DNA of 64,000 nt from JALORV01 sp963712485 (lineage in GTDB: Bacteria; Pseudomonadota; Gammaproteobacteria; Burkholderiales; Burkholderiaceae_F), in assembly GCA_963712485.1 (NCBI GenBank), contig CAVQID010000056.1:24311-88310 (forward strand), in the 5' to 3' direction. Of this stretch, positions 18,149 to 26,519 are shown one piece after another. A program made the translations under genes and the position numbers. Under the pieces are notes generated by a model. That model worked only from the letters and a program-made list of their open reading frames with translations. It made no database searches and had not been told where the DNA came from. Within the stretch, counting starts at the first letter, position 1, and the number at the start of each line of letters is the position of its first letter.

Positions 18149-18496
18149 ATGCGTCGCTTCGCTATCCCGCTGCTCCTGATCGCCGGAGTCGCCGTGCTCG
18201 CCGCGTTGGGCACCATCATGGTCGCGTTTCCCGACGTTGCATCGGCGCAGACTGCCGCGCGCGCAGGCTTGCCGCCGGAGGCCTGGACCTGGGGGCTGGC
18301 ATCCGCGGCGTTCGCCACCGCGGCTTCCTCGCTCGCGGGCGGCTACGCGGTCGCCAAGCTCGGCGCGGCGGCCGTCGGCGCGCTGGCTGAAAAGCCCGAC
18401 CTCTTCGGTCGCCTGCTGATCTTCGTCGGGCTGGCCGAAGGCATCGCCATTTACGGCGTGATCATTTCGATCCTGATTCTCAACCGCCTGGCGTGA
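18149..18496 (+). CDS. V/A-type ATPase proteolipid subunit K (c ring)
   Basis: Ring proteolipid of 115 residues. An N-terminal hydrophobic segment (residues 5-34, ending VASAQ) resembles a signal peptide and is followed by one helical hairpin (about 46-73 and 86-113). The ion-binding Glu is in VGLAEGIAIYG on helix 2. The residue after it is Gly, and helix 1 has no Gln ligand, unlike sodium-binding NtpK, so proton coupling is more likely (inference). A single hairpin means more copies per ring than in the duplicated eukaryotic form. Confidence 0.92.
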   Translation: MRRFAIPLLLIAGVAVLAALGTIMVAFPDVASAQTAARAGLPPEAWTWGLASAAFATAASSLAGGYAVAKLGAAAVGALAEKPDLFGRLLIFVGLAEGIAIYGVIISILILNRLA

Positions 18497-18795
18497 TCCG
18501 CATGACCGCGTTCGCCTATGTCGGAAACACGAATGATGCGGCGGGCTTCCGGCTGGCTGGCGTGCGTGCCTGGGCGCCCGAGCCGGGCGCGGAAGCGGCC
18601 GCGTTTCGGGCCGCCTGCCAAGGCACCGAGGCGCTTTTCGTCACGGCCGAAGTGGCGGAGCGCGTACCGCGCGCCGAACTCGAAATGGCACTGGCCGGAC
18701 GCCTGCCGCTCGTGGTGTTGATTGCCTCGAGCGACGCGCCCAGTCCGCTCGATCCCGCGGAGCGCGTCCGCGCGCAGCTCGGACTCGACCGCTGA
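18493..18795 (+). CDS. V/A-type ATPase subunit F
   Basis: Small central-stalk subunit, 100 residues, with the alternating alpha/beta pattern of subunit F (NtpG): FAYVGNTNDAAGFRLAGVRA at the N-terminus and LFVTAEVAERV in the middle. Subunit F sits on D in the rotor and can modulate activity. It overlaps the proteolipid gene by 4 bp. Confidence 0.85.
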   Translation: MIRMTAFAYVGNTNDAAGFRLAGVRAWAPEPGAEAAAFRAACQGTEALFVTAEVAERVPRAELEMALAGRLPLVVLIASSDAPSPLDPAERVRAQLGLDR

Positions 18796-18803
18796 CCTCG
18801 CGC

Positions 18804-19425
18804 ATGGACCTCGAACAACGCACACGCGCGCTGCTGGAACTGGTCGAGCAGTACCAGGCCCGCCGCGCAACGGAACTGCTCGATCCGGCGCGTTCGGAAG
18901 CCGGCGACACGGTCCGCGCGGCACTCGCCGAGTCGCGTCGGCGCGTGCGCACGGCGATCGGCGAAGAGCGCAAGCGCCACGCGGCCGAAGTGGGTGCAGC
19001 CGAGGCAGCTCTCGCAACCGAACGCCGACTGGCGGGCCAGCGGCATGCAGTGCACCTGCTCGGATCCGCGTGGCAGGCGCTGCAGCGGCGCATGGCCGAG
19101 CGCTGGACCACGAGCGCGACGCGCGCGCGCTGGGTCGACGCGCATCTGCAGCGCGCGCTCGCAGCCGTTCCGCGCGAAGCGAGCGGCTGGCGCATCGAGC
19201 ATCACCCGGGCTGGAGCGCCGACGAGCGCGCACGTTGCAGCGAAAGGCTGCGGCGCGAGGGCATCGCCGAAGTGCACTTCGTCGTGGATGACGACATCCT
19301 CGCCGGCTTCCGCGTCGTCAGCGGTCACAACGTGCTTCGATGCCACCGTCGCGGGCCTGACGGCAGACCGTACGCAGCTTGAAGGCCGCCTGCTGCACCA
19401 CCTCGATGAACTGACCCCAGCATGA
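18804..19425 (+). CDS. V/A-type ATPase subunit E (frameshifted near 3' end)
   Basis: Peripheral-stalk subunit E: a long N-terminal helix (about residues 1-100) and an alpha/beta head with IAEVHFVVDDDILAGFRVVS. One surplus base near 19335 breaks the frame after SGHNV; in the +1 frame the normal ending FDATVAGLTADRTQLEGRLL continues to 19425. Restored length is 206 residues. Literal reading would stop at 19382 with an unrelated tail. Its coil would pair with the 15190 gene product. Confidence 0.85.
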
Positions 19426-19468
19426 AACGCGTCGATCGGCACAGCGCGAAGCGCCGGGAGGACAGGAT

Positions 19469-21268
19469 ATGAACACCGCGGCGACGGGCGCGCGCGCCCG
19501 CATTCACTGGATCAGCGGTCCGGTTCTGCGTGCTCGAGCCGAGGGTCCGTTCCTGCTGCGCGAGGCGATACGCGTCGGACCGGCCGGACTGCTCGGCGAG
19601 GTCATCCGCCTGAACGAGGACGAGATCGTCGCGCAGGTCTATGAGGACACCACCGGACTTCGACCGGGCGTTGAAGTCTTCGGCACTGGCGCGCTGCTCG
19701 GGATCGACGTCGGGCCGGGCCTGCTCGGCAACATCTTCGACGGCCTGCTGCGTCCGCTGACGCCGCCTGTGCCAACGCTCTATGGCTTCGAACCCGCGGT
19801 CGGCCCTGGATCGGTATTGGAGCCGGGGGCGTTGTTTGCAAGATTGTCGGTTCCGCACGGTCGCGCACAGCGCGCGATGGTCCCGCCGGATGTCGGCGGC
19901 ACCGTGGTCTGGATCGCACCGGCCGGCGAATACACGGACGACGCACCGGTGCTGCGCATTCGTCCGGACGGTGGAATCGAGCGCGCCGTTTCGCTACGTC
20001 ACTTCTGGCCGGTACGCACGCCCCGGCCGGTGCGCGGAAGACTGGCGGCCGACGAGCCGCTGGTGACCGGGCAGCGCATTCTCGATTCGCTGTTCCCGGT
20101 CGCGCTGGGCGGCAAGGGCGCGATCCCCGGGGGCTTCGGAACCGGCAAGACCATCCTGCTCGAGGCACTGGCGAAGGGCTGCAGCGCCGATGTCATCGTC
20201 TACCTCGGCTGCGGTGAGCGCGGCAATGAAATGGCGAGCGTGCTCGAGGAGTTTCCGCAACTCGAGGATCCGCGCACGGGCCGGTCGCTGATGGAACGGA
20301 CCGTCATCATCGCCAACACCTCCAACATGCCGGTGGCGGCGCGCGAGGCGAGCATCTATTCCGCCGTGACCGTCGCCGAGTTCTTCCGCGATCAGGGACT
20401 GCACGTGGCATTGATGGCGGACTCGACGTCGCGCTGGGCCGAGGCGCTGCGCGAGGTCTCCGGCCGCTTCGGCGAGTTGCCCGGCGAGGGCGGCTATCCG
20501 ACCTACCTGTCGAGCCGGCTCGCGGACTTCTACGAGCGTGCCGCCAAGGTCACCACGCTGGGCGGCGATATCGGCTCGGTCACGCTGCTGGGATCGATCA
20601 GTCCACCCTCGGGCGACTTCTCGGAACCGGTGACCAGCCACACCAAGCGCTACGTGCGCAGCTTCTGGGCGCTGGACGCCAAGCGCGCGCAGGCGCGCTT
20701 TTATCCCGCCGTCAATCCACTGCAGTCGTACTCCGAGGATGCGCTCAATGTCGCCGACTGGTGGCTGGAGCGTTATTCGTCGGTGCCGACGGCGCGGGCA
20801 CGCGCCGCCTCCGGCGAGAACGAATGGCTCGAACTGCGGCGCCGCTTCCTGACGCTGCTCGACGAACAGGCGCGGCTCGAGCGCATGGCGCGCATCATCG
20901 GCAAGGATGCGTTGCCCGCGCGCCAGCGTCTGACGCTGATGTGCGCCGAGTTGATCAACGAGGCCTTCCTGCGGCAGTCGGCCTTTTCGCCCATCGACCG
21001 CTACTGCGGACCCGACCGCCAGGCCTGCATGATGCGGTTGCTCGTGCACTTCATCGAGCTCGCCGAGTCGGCCGCCGCCGTCGGCGTGACCCCCGAGCAG
21101 ATCGCGGCGCTCGACGTGATCCGGCCGCTGACGCGGATGGGCGAGGACATCGGCGAGGACGAGCTCGGCCGGCTGGCCGCACTCGAGCAGCGCGTCGACC
21201 AGGCGTTTGAATCGCTGGTCGTCAGCGCCGCCCCGGCACCGGCCGCCGGAGAAGTGCATGCAGCCTAG
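19469..21268 (+). CDS. V/A-type ATPase catalytic subunit A
   Basis: Catalytic nucleotide-binding subunit, 599 residues. Beta-barrel domain first (residues about 10-75, RIHWISGPVLRARAEGPF), then the subunit-A-specific non-homologous region, then the P-loop GGFGTGKTILLEA near residue 225, and SISPPSGDFSEPVTSHTKR. The P-loop has Thr where many A subunits have Cys. The start at 19469 follows AGGACAGGAT, allowing a ribosome site. It ends 10 bp inside the subunit B gene. Confidence 0.96.
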   Translation: MNTAATGARARIHWISGPVLRARAEGPFLLREAIRVGPAGLLGEVIRLNEDEIVAQVYEDTTGLRPGVEVFGTGALLGIDVGPGLLGNIFDGLLRPLTPPVPTLYGFEPAVGPGSVLEPGALFARLSVPHGRAQRAMVPPDVGGTVVWIAPAGEYTDDAPVLRIRPDGGIERAVSLRHFWPVRTPRPVRGRLAADEPLVTGQRILDSLFPVALGGKGAIPGGFGTGKTILLEALAKGCSADVIVYLGCGERGNEMASVLEEFPQLEDPRTGRSLMERTVIIANTSNMPVAAREASIYSAVTVAEFFRDQGLHVALMADSTSRWAEALREVSGRFGELPGEGGYPTYLSSRLADFYERAAKVTTLGGDIGSVTLLGSISPPSGDFSEPVTSHTKRYVRSFWALDAKRAQARFYPAVNPLQSYSEDALNVADWWLERYSSVPTARARAASGENEWLELRRRFLTLLDEQARLERMARIIGKDALPARQRLTLMCAELINEAFLRQSAFSPIDRYCGPDRQACMMRLLVHFIELAESAAAVGVTPEQIAALDVIRPLTRMGEDIGEDELGRLAALEQRVDQAFESLVVSAAPAPAAGEVHAA

Positions 21269-22667
21269 GATCACCGTGCACGACGCCGCCATGCGGCTCG
21301 AGGGCCCGCTGCTCTTCATGCGGCGCACGCTCGACGTCGGCCTCAACGAGGCGGTCATCGTCACCGGCCGCAGCGGCGAACCGCGCCTCGGGCGCGTCGC
21401 CGCGCTCGACGAGGAACTCGTGACCATCGAGATGCTCGAGCCGACGGCGGGGCTCGGGCTGGCAGACACCGTCGTGCGCTTCCTGGGCGAGCCGATCGAT
21501 TTCGGCGTCGGTCCCGCTGTGCTCGGTCGCGTCTTCAACGGTGTCGGCCAGGTCATCGACGGCGGGCCGCCGTTGGCCGTCAGTCAGCGGCTGCGTATCG
21601 ATGGCGTGCCGCTGAACCCGGTGTCGCGCTCGACGCCACGGGCGTTCATCGAAACCGGCGTCACCGCGGTCGACCTGATGAACAGCCTGGTGCGCGGACA
21701 GAAGTTGCCAATCTTCTCGGGCGGCGGACTGCCGCACGACCGCATCGCGGTCGAGATCGCCGGCAATGCGCGGCTGCGTGGTGAGGAGGCCGGCGACTTC
21801 GCGATCGTCTTCGCCGGCATCGGGGTGCCGTACACGACGGCGGAGTACTTCCGACGCTCGCTCGAACAATCGGGCGCGCTCGAGCGCTCGGCGCTGTTCC
21901 TAAATCTCGCCAGCGATTCGTCGACACAGCGGCTGCTGACGCCGCGCTTCGCGCTGACGGCCGCGGAGTACCTCGCGTTCGAACTGGGCAAGCACGTGCT
22001 CGTCATCATTACCGACCTCACCAATTACTGCGAGGCGCTGCGCGAGGTGGCCGGGGCCAAGGGCGAGGTCCCGGGGCGCAAGGGCTATCCCGGCTATATG
22101 TACTCGGACCTGGCAACGCTCTACGAGCGCGCCGGTTGCGTGCACGGAGCCAAGGGTACGCTGACGCAGTTGCCAATCCTGACGATGCCGTCGGACGACA
22201 TCGGCCACCCGATCCCGGACCTGTCCGGCTACATCACCGAAGGTCAGATCGTGCTGTCGCGCGAACTCGATCGCGCCGGGGTCTACCCGCCGGTCAACGT
22301 GCTGCCGAGCCTGTCGCGGCTGATGAAGGACGGCACCGGCAAGGGCTACACGCATACGGACCACCCGGCGCTCGCCAGCCAACTGTACGCAGCGTATGCG
22401 CGCGCCACGCAGGCGCGACTGCTCGCCAGTGTCGTCGGCGAGGACGGCCTGTCGGATACCGACCGCCGTTACCTCACCTTCGGCACGGCGTTCGAGCGAA
22501 CGCTGGTCAGTCAGTCGCGGGCACGCACGCTGGAAGACAGCATGGCGGCAGGCTGGACACTGTTGCGGGCGCTGCCGGTGGCGGAACTCTCGCGCCTGTC
22601 TGATGCACAGATTGCCGAGCATCTTCCGGCCGGCAGCCGGACCACCGAGGCGGCCGCAGTGTCATGA
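21258..22667 (+). CDS. V/A-type ATPase regulatory subunit B
   Basis: Non-catalytic nucleotide-binding partner of subunit A, 469 residues. Family blocks visible: FIETGVTAVDLMNSLVRGQK, KLPIFSGGGLPHDRIAVEIA and PGRKGYPGYMYSDLATLYER. The usual P-loop is degenerate (SGGGLPHDR), as in all B subunits. The start at 21258 (MQPRITVHDAAMRLEG) overlaps subunit A by 11 bp; longer upstream versions only read through subunit A. Confidence 0.95.
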   Translation: MQPRITVHDAAMRLEGPLLFMRRTLDVGLNEAVIVTGRSGEPRLGRVAALDEELVTIEMLEPTAGLGLADTVVRFLGEPIDFGVGPAVLGRVFNGVGQVIDGGPPLAVSQRLRIDGVPLNPVSRSTPRAFIETGVTAVDLMNSLVRGQKLPIFSGGGLPHDRIAVEIAGNARLRGEEAGDFAIVFAGIGVPYTTAEYFRRSLEQSGALERSALFLNLASDSSTQRLLTPRFALTAAEYLAFELGKHVLVIITDLTNYCEALREVAGAKGEVPGRKGYPGYMYSDLATLYERAGCVHGAKGTLTQLPILTMPSDDIGHPIPDLSGYITEGQIVLSRELDRAGVYPPVNVLPSLSRLMKDGTGKGYTHTDHPALASQLYAAYARATQARLLASVVGEDGLSDTDRRYLTFGTAFERTLVSQSRARTLEDSMAAGWTLLRALPVAELSRLSDAQIAEHLPAGSRTTEAAAVS

Positions 22668-23257
22668 GCGATCTCACCCCGACACGCAGCCTGCTGATCG
22701 TGCTCGCCGATGAGCGTCGCACGATGCGCGAGGGCTATGCCTTCCTCGACGAGAAATGCCTGCTGCTCGCCGGCGAGATGCTGCGCCAGGTGCGCCTGCA
22801 CCAGAAGATGACGCTCGAACTCGACGCCCGCACGGGTGCCGCGCGGCGCGCCCTTGCCGCCGCGATCGGCCGGCACGGCGTGCACGGTCTGCAGGTCTAT
22901 CCCGCCGCCGAGTCGCATCTGCATCTCAGGGTCGAACCCTTGCCGCTGCTCGGCGTGACGACGTTGCGCGCCACTGTCGTCGGTGAACCCGGCGAAGCCC
23001 CGTCTGCGGCCAACCCGTCGCCGGAGGCCGAGGCCTGCCGCGCCGCTTACCGGCGCGTCACGGAACAGCTTGCGGCAATGGCCGCGGTGTCGACGACGCT
23101 GGCGCGGCTGTACGCCGAATACCGGCGCACCGTACGTCGCGTTCGCGCGCTGCAGGACGTGCTGCTGCCCGAACTGGACGCCGACATCGCCGATATCGAC
23201 ACTCGGCTCGAGGACATGGAACGCGAGGACGCGATCTCGATGCGCTTCCGGCACTGA
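22664..23257 (+). CDS. V/A-type ATPase central-stalk subunit D
   Basis: Rotor shaft subunit D, 197 residues, with the expected two long terminal helices: LTPTRSLLIVLADERRTMRE at the N-terminus and LARLYAEYRRTVRRVRALQD near the C-terminus, plus the short beta part between. It overlaps subunit B by 4 bp. It is the last gene of the operon; no terminator hairpin is obvious after it. Confidence 0.93.
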   Translation: MSDLTPTRSLLIVLADERRTMREGYAFLDEKCLLLAGEMLRQVRLHQKMTLELDARTGAARRALAAAIGRHGVHGLQVYPAAESHLHLRVEPLPLLGVTTLRATVVGEPGEAPSAANPSPEAEACRAAYRRVTEQLAAMAAVSTTLARLYAEYRRTVRRVRALQDVLLPELDADIADIDTRLEDMEREDAISMRFRH

Positions 23258-23437
23258 GCCCGGACGTTCGACCCACGTGAACCCAGGCGCCGACCGCTCG
23301 TCGATCTTGGGCATCGAATCCAGCGCTCCTGGCAACGGGTCGACTGCTAGATGCGGTGGATTCCACCGGCTTCTCTGCGCTGTAGCTCGGTTCGCCTTGT
23401 GCTTGAATGCCCAGAGCAGCCCGAGAAAGTACCTGAC

Positions 23438-24316
23438 ATGCCGGTTCTGGCCGTCATCAATCGCAAGGGAGGAAGCGGCAAGAGCACGCTGGCCACGCAT
23501 CTGGCCGCCTTCTGTGCCCACAGCGGCGCCGCCGTGGTACTGGGCGACGCCGACCGTCAGCAGTCGACCCAGACCTGGCTGCGCCAGCGTCGGGCCCAGC
23601 CGTTGGGCCGGGGCCACGAGATCGTCGGCTGGAATGTCGACCCGAGGTCGTTTGCGCGCCCGCCCGCAGGAATTGAACAGGTCGTGCTCGACACACCGGG
23701 CGGACTGCGCGGCCTCGAGCTTGCCAAGGTCGTGATGTATGCCGACGCGATCCTGATGCCGGTCTGTAATTCGATTTTCGACCGCGAGTCGGCCGCCGAC
23801 TGCCTGGTCGAGTTGCGCGCCCTGCCGCGCATCGCGACGGGTCGCTGCAAGGTGGCCGCCATCGGCATGCGCCTGGACGCCCGCACCCGTGGCGCAGACG
23901 CGCTGCAAGCCTGGGCCGCCAGTCAGCAGTTGCCCTTCATCGCGGTGCTGCGCGAATCCCAGACCTACGTTCGCTGTATCGAGAAGGGACTCACACTCTT
24001 CGACCTTCCCGCAGCGCAGGTACGGGACGATCTCGCGCAATGGGACCCGATCCTGCAGTGGTTGCAGCCGATCCTGCAGCCCCCACGCAGCGCCGATGAG
24101 CCGCATCGAGCAGCGCCGGCGGGCGCAACTCCACGGTCGAGTTCGGTACTCGCGCATGCACGCACGCCACAATTGCGTGTGCCGGAGACCCTGCCTCGTC
24201 GCGACACGGCACGCCCCGTCGCCAACGCACCGCGACCCAGTTCGGCGACGCCGTCGCCGATGAGCCGGCTGCTCGACGCCCTGCCCATCCCGCGCTTCCT
24301 GCAGCGCTCCCCTTAG
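23438..24316 (+). CDS. ParA/MinD-like partitioning ATPase with Pro/Arg-rich tail
   Basis: Deviant Walker ATPase of the ParA/MinD superfamily, 292 residues. The N-terminus has VINRKGGSGKSTLATHLA with the signature lysine, then LGDADRQQSTQTWL and VVLDTPGGLRG. The first ~215 residues are the ATPase domain; the last ~75 (from about PPRSADEPHRAAPAG) are Pro/Ala/Arg-rich and look disordered. No ParB or centromere-like repeats adjoin it, so it is more likely a cargo-positioning or orphan ParA than a chromosome partition gene. The start at 23438 is the ATG before MPVLAVINRKGG. Confidence 0.85.
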   Translation: MPVLAVINRKGGSGKSTLATHLAAFCAHSGAAVVLGDADRQQSTQTWLRQRRAQPLGRGHEIVGWNVDPRSFARPPAGIEQVVLDTPGGLRGLELAKVVMYADAILMPVCNSIFDRESAADCLVELRALPRIATGRCKVAAIGMRLDARTRGADALQAWAASQQLPFIAVLRESQTYVRCIEKGLTLFDLPAAQVRDDLAQWDPILQWLQPILQPPRSADEPHRAAPAGATPRSSSVLAHARTPQLRVPETLPRRDTARPVANAPRPSSATPSPMSRLLDALPIPRFLQRSP

Positions 24317-24445
24317 CGGTTCAAACGCACGCCGGCATCCACCAGTGCGCGTGGCGCCCGCGACGCCGGGTCCTTCCGGATCGGGCGAAGCGACATTCCC
24401 CGCCCTCGGGCAATATCTCCGCCGGATCCAATTGCGGTCGACCTG

Positions 24446-24926
24446 ATGCGCGACATTCGCCGTGAGGCCCTCGTCCCCTATACCGCGGTGCAGATGTTCG
24501 ACCTGATCGAGCGGGTCGAGGACTATCCGCAGTTCCTGCCGTGGTGCCTCGGCGCCCAGCTGCTTTCGCGTACCGAAGACAGTGGTGAGCGCCACCGTCG
24601 AAGTCGGAGTCCGCGAGCTGCACGTGCGGGTGACGACGCGCAACGACAAACGCGCGCCAGAACATATGGACATCCGTATGGACGGCGGGTCGTTCCGTCA
24701 CTTCCACGGCGAATGGGAACTGCGGCCGCTGGGCGACAGCGGCTGTCACGTCATGTTCCGACTGCGATACGAACTGGCGCTGCGGGCCGAGGCACTGGCC
24801 GGCCGGCTGATCGATCACGCGGCCGACCGCATGGTGGACGCGTTCGTGCAGCGCGCCGAACAGTTGTTCGGCGCAGGCACGGCACCTGCCGGTCCCATGC
24901 TTGAGGGTCAACCGGGGAAAACCTGA
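24446..24926 (+). CDS. RatA/COQ10-like START-domain protein (frameshifted)
   Basis: Member of the RatA/COQ10 family, small START-like proteins linked to ubiquinone handling (the ribosome-association toxin role is known only for E. coli RatA). The N-terminus MRDIRREALVPYTAVQMFDL and VEDYPQFLPWC are diagnostic. One surplus base near 24581 shifts the frame after SRTED; the +1 frame continues VVSATVEVGV, LRYELALRAEALAGRLIDH and ends at 24926. Restored length is 159 residues. Confidence 0.85.
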
Positions 24927-24956
24927 TGCGTTAGACTCTTGCGCCGGTCAAAAAAC

Positions 24957-24990
24957 GCCGGTGCGAAATCGGTAATTTCGGCTGGTTTTT
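24957..24990 (+). terminator. Possible terminator after the RatA-like gene
   Basis: CGAAAT and ATTTCG form the core of an AU-rich hairpin with flanking imperfect pairs, followed by a T5 run. It sits between the RatA-like stop (24926) and the first small cytochrome (25034). The stem is short, so it may instead be part of the cytochrome leader. Confidence 0.35.
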
Positions 24991-25033
24991 CATGACGCCG
25001 CCACGCGGTGGCTCTTTCCGGGAAAGGGTGGAG

Positions 25034-25315
25034 ATGAAATCGTTGATCGTTGCTGTCATCGCGACGGCTGGCATCACGTTCGCGGGTGCCGCAAGTGCAC
25101 AGGCCGACCTGGCACAGAAGAACTGTGGCAACTGCCACGCGGTAGACACCAAGAAGATGGGGCCGGCGTTCAAGGACATTGCCAAGAAGTACAAGGGCAA
25201 CGCCACCGCCGAGGCAGACATCGTCACCAAGCTGAAGACCGGCAAGGGCCACCCGGCCATCAAGGCCTCCGATGCGGACCTGACCGGCATCGTGAAGTGG
25301 GTCCTGTCGCAGTAA
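25034..25315 (+). CDS. Small secreted class I cytochrome c, copy 1
   Basis: Periplasmic monoheme cytochrome, 93 residues, with a signal peptide (MKSLIVAVIATAGI, cut after ASA) and heme motif CGNCH at residues 31-35. Helix ends KDIAKKYKGN and IVKWVLSQ fit the cytochrome c8/c551 size class. Where c551 has its axial-Met loop (PMPP), this protein has KTGKGHPAIKAS, so the distal ligand may be His. The start at 25034 was chosen over 24992 because it begins the signal peptide and has a GGTGGAG ribosome site. The next gene is a paralogue. Confidence 0.9.
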   Translation: MKSLIVAVIATAGITFAGAASAQADLAQKNCGNCHAVDTKKMGPAFKDIAKKYKGNATAEADIVTKLKTGKGHPAIKASDADLTGIVKWVLSQ

Positions 25316-25325
25316 GGTCCTGAGC

Positions 25326-25350
25326 CGCCGCGGCTTCACCGGCCGCGGCG
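25326..25350. other. GC hairpin between the tandem cytochrome genes
   Basis: CGCCGCGG (25326-25333) and CCGCGGCG (25343-25350) form a perfect 8-bp stem with a 9-base loop in the 79-bp gap. No T-run follows. It may be an mRNA stability or processing element that sets the ratio of the two cytochromes. Confidence 0.4.
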
Positions 25351-25394
25351 TGCAGTTACCCGATCTTGCAACCACAACTCTGACTGGGGGAAGA

Positions 25395-25679
25395 ATGAAG
25401 TCGAAGTTCGCCATTGCTTTTGCCGCCGCCGCGCTGCTCGCCACGGGCGTGGCCCAGGCCAGCCCGGAACTCGCCGACAAGGCCGGCTGCAACAAGTGCC
25501 ACGCGATGGACACCAAGAAAATGGGTCCGTCGTACAAGGACATCGCCAAGAAGTTCAAGGGCAATGCGGCGGCTGAGGCCGACATCGTCAAGAAGCTTTC
25601 GACCGGCACCGGCCATCCGAAGTCGACCGCATCGTCAGCCGACCTGACAGCAATCACCAAGTGGGTGCTGGCCCAGTAA
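25395..25679 (+). CDS. Small secreted class I cytochrome c, copy 2
   Basis: Tandem paralogue of the preceding gene, 94 residues: signal peptide to VAQA, heme motif CNKCH, then the shared block AMDTKKMGPSYKDIAKKFKG and the end TKWVLAQ. It too lacks the Met loop and has STGTGHPKSTAS. The start at 25395 has GGGGGAAGA upstream. It is followed by a strong terminator. The two copies differ at many sites, so the duplication is not recent. Confidence 0.9.
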   Translation: MKSKFAIAFAAAALLATGVAQASPELADKAGCNKCHAMDTKKMGPSYKDIAKKFKGNAAAEADIVKKLSTGTGHPKSTASSADLTAITKWVLAQ

Positions 25680-25694
25680 TTCGGCCGTCCCATG

Positions 25695-25721
25695 AAAAAG
25701 CCGGCTCGCGCCGGCTTTTTT
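25695..25721. terminator. Bidirectional intrinsic terminator
   Basis: AAAAAGCCGGC (25695-25705), loop TCGC, GCCGGCTTTTT (25710-25720): a perfect 11-bp stem with A- and T-runs on both sides. It ends the cytochrome unit on the + strand and the diheme cytochrome gene arriving on the - strand. Confidence 0.93.
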
Positions 25722-25760
25722 GTTGCCCGTTAGCGGGAGCCGAGGCCCCCGCACCGGATC

Positions 25761-26333
25761 TTATTGTTGCGTAATGCCAGGGCGAAGACTTGCTCGTGCG
25801 GTCGGAGACCCGCGCTCGGCAGAAACCGGGGCTGACTTGACCACACTGTCGGCCAGACCGGCAGGCTGGGTGTGGCACGCCCCGCAGACCGTCTCCCAGT
25901 CTTCGCTGTTCGTATAGACCTCCCAGAGCTTCGTGTACGCGTTCCACTGTTTGTCCAGGAACTGGTGCCCGCCCGTCGCCGGTATTCGCACCAGGTAGCG
26001 CTGCTTCCAGCGGGTGCCTACCACGAGGACTACAGCGTCGAGACCGTAGGGGCTGCCGTCGATGTTGCCTTTTGCCGGGCCGGCATTGCCCTTCGCATCC
26101 CGAAGCCAGTTCGCCAGCGCACTCGGATGCAACCCGTCACGCGCGGACCGAACCATCTTGTTGTGATAGCTCTCCTTCCACGTCTTGGACTCGTTGACAT
26201 GGCAGCCGCGGCACTTCTCGCTGGCTGCGGCACGATCTCCAGTAGCGGCAGAAGCTGCCGCCGGGAAGCCCATCATCCAGAACGCCGCGACCACCGCCAC
26301 GGTGGTGACGGCATAGCGAACCCACCGCATCAT
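25761..26333 (-). CDS. Diheme cytochrome c family protein
   Basis: Secreted protein of 190 residues with a signal peptide (ending AAASAATG) and two heme motifs, CRGCH near residue 41 and CGACH near residue 151. The region between (LHPSALANWLRDAKGN, GTRWKQRYLVRI, QWNAYTKLW) resembles the N-terminal part of larger multiheme cytochromes of the c554 type. It ends without more hemes in a polar tail (ARASLRPGITQQ), so it may be a short form or have lost its 3' part. It is convergent with the tandem cytochromes. Confidence 0.7.
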   Translation of the reverse strand: MMRWVRYAVTTVAVVAAFWMMGFPAAASAATGDRAAASEKCRGCHVNESKTWKESYHNKMVRSARDGLHPSALANWLRDAKGNAGPAKGNIDGSPYGLDAVVLVVGTRWKQRYLVRIPATGGHQFLDKQWNAYTKLWEVYTNSEDWETVCGACHTQPAGLADSVVKSAPVSAERGSPTARASLRPGITQQ

Positions 26334-26519
26334 TGCTCCTGCTTATCCCCAGCCTTACGGGTGCCGACTATGCCGGCGGTCAACGAAATGCGTTTGCGCT
26401 GGAGCAACCGCCCGGCTACCCGCCAGCGCGGCGAACGAGGGCCTTGATGCGCATCACGTGGCATCGTCGGCGGACCGCCTCGTGCGATAGTCCCCATCGT
26501 CAATGCACACTCTCAGACC

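Noticed and set aside
24446..24926. RatA as part of a toxin-antitoxin system
   Set aside because: No RatB partner is present; the COQ10-like role is more likely for this family in general.
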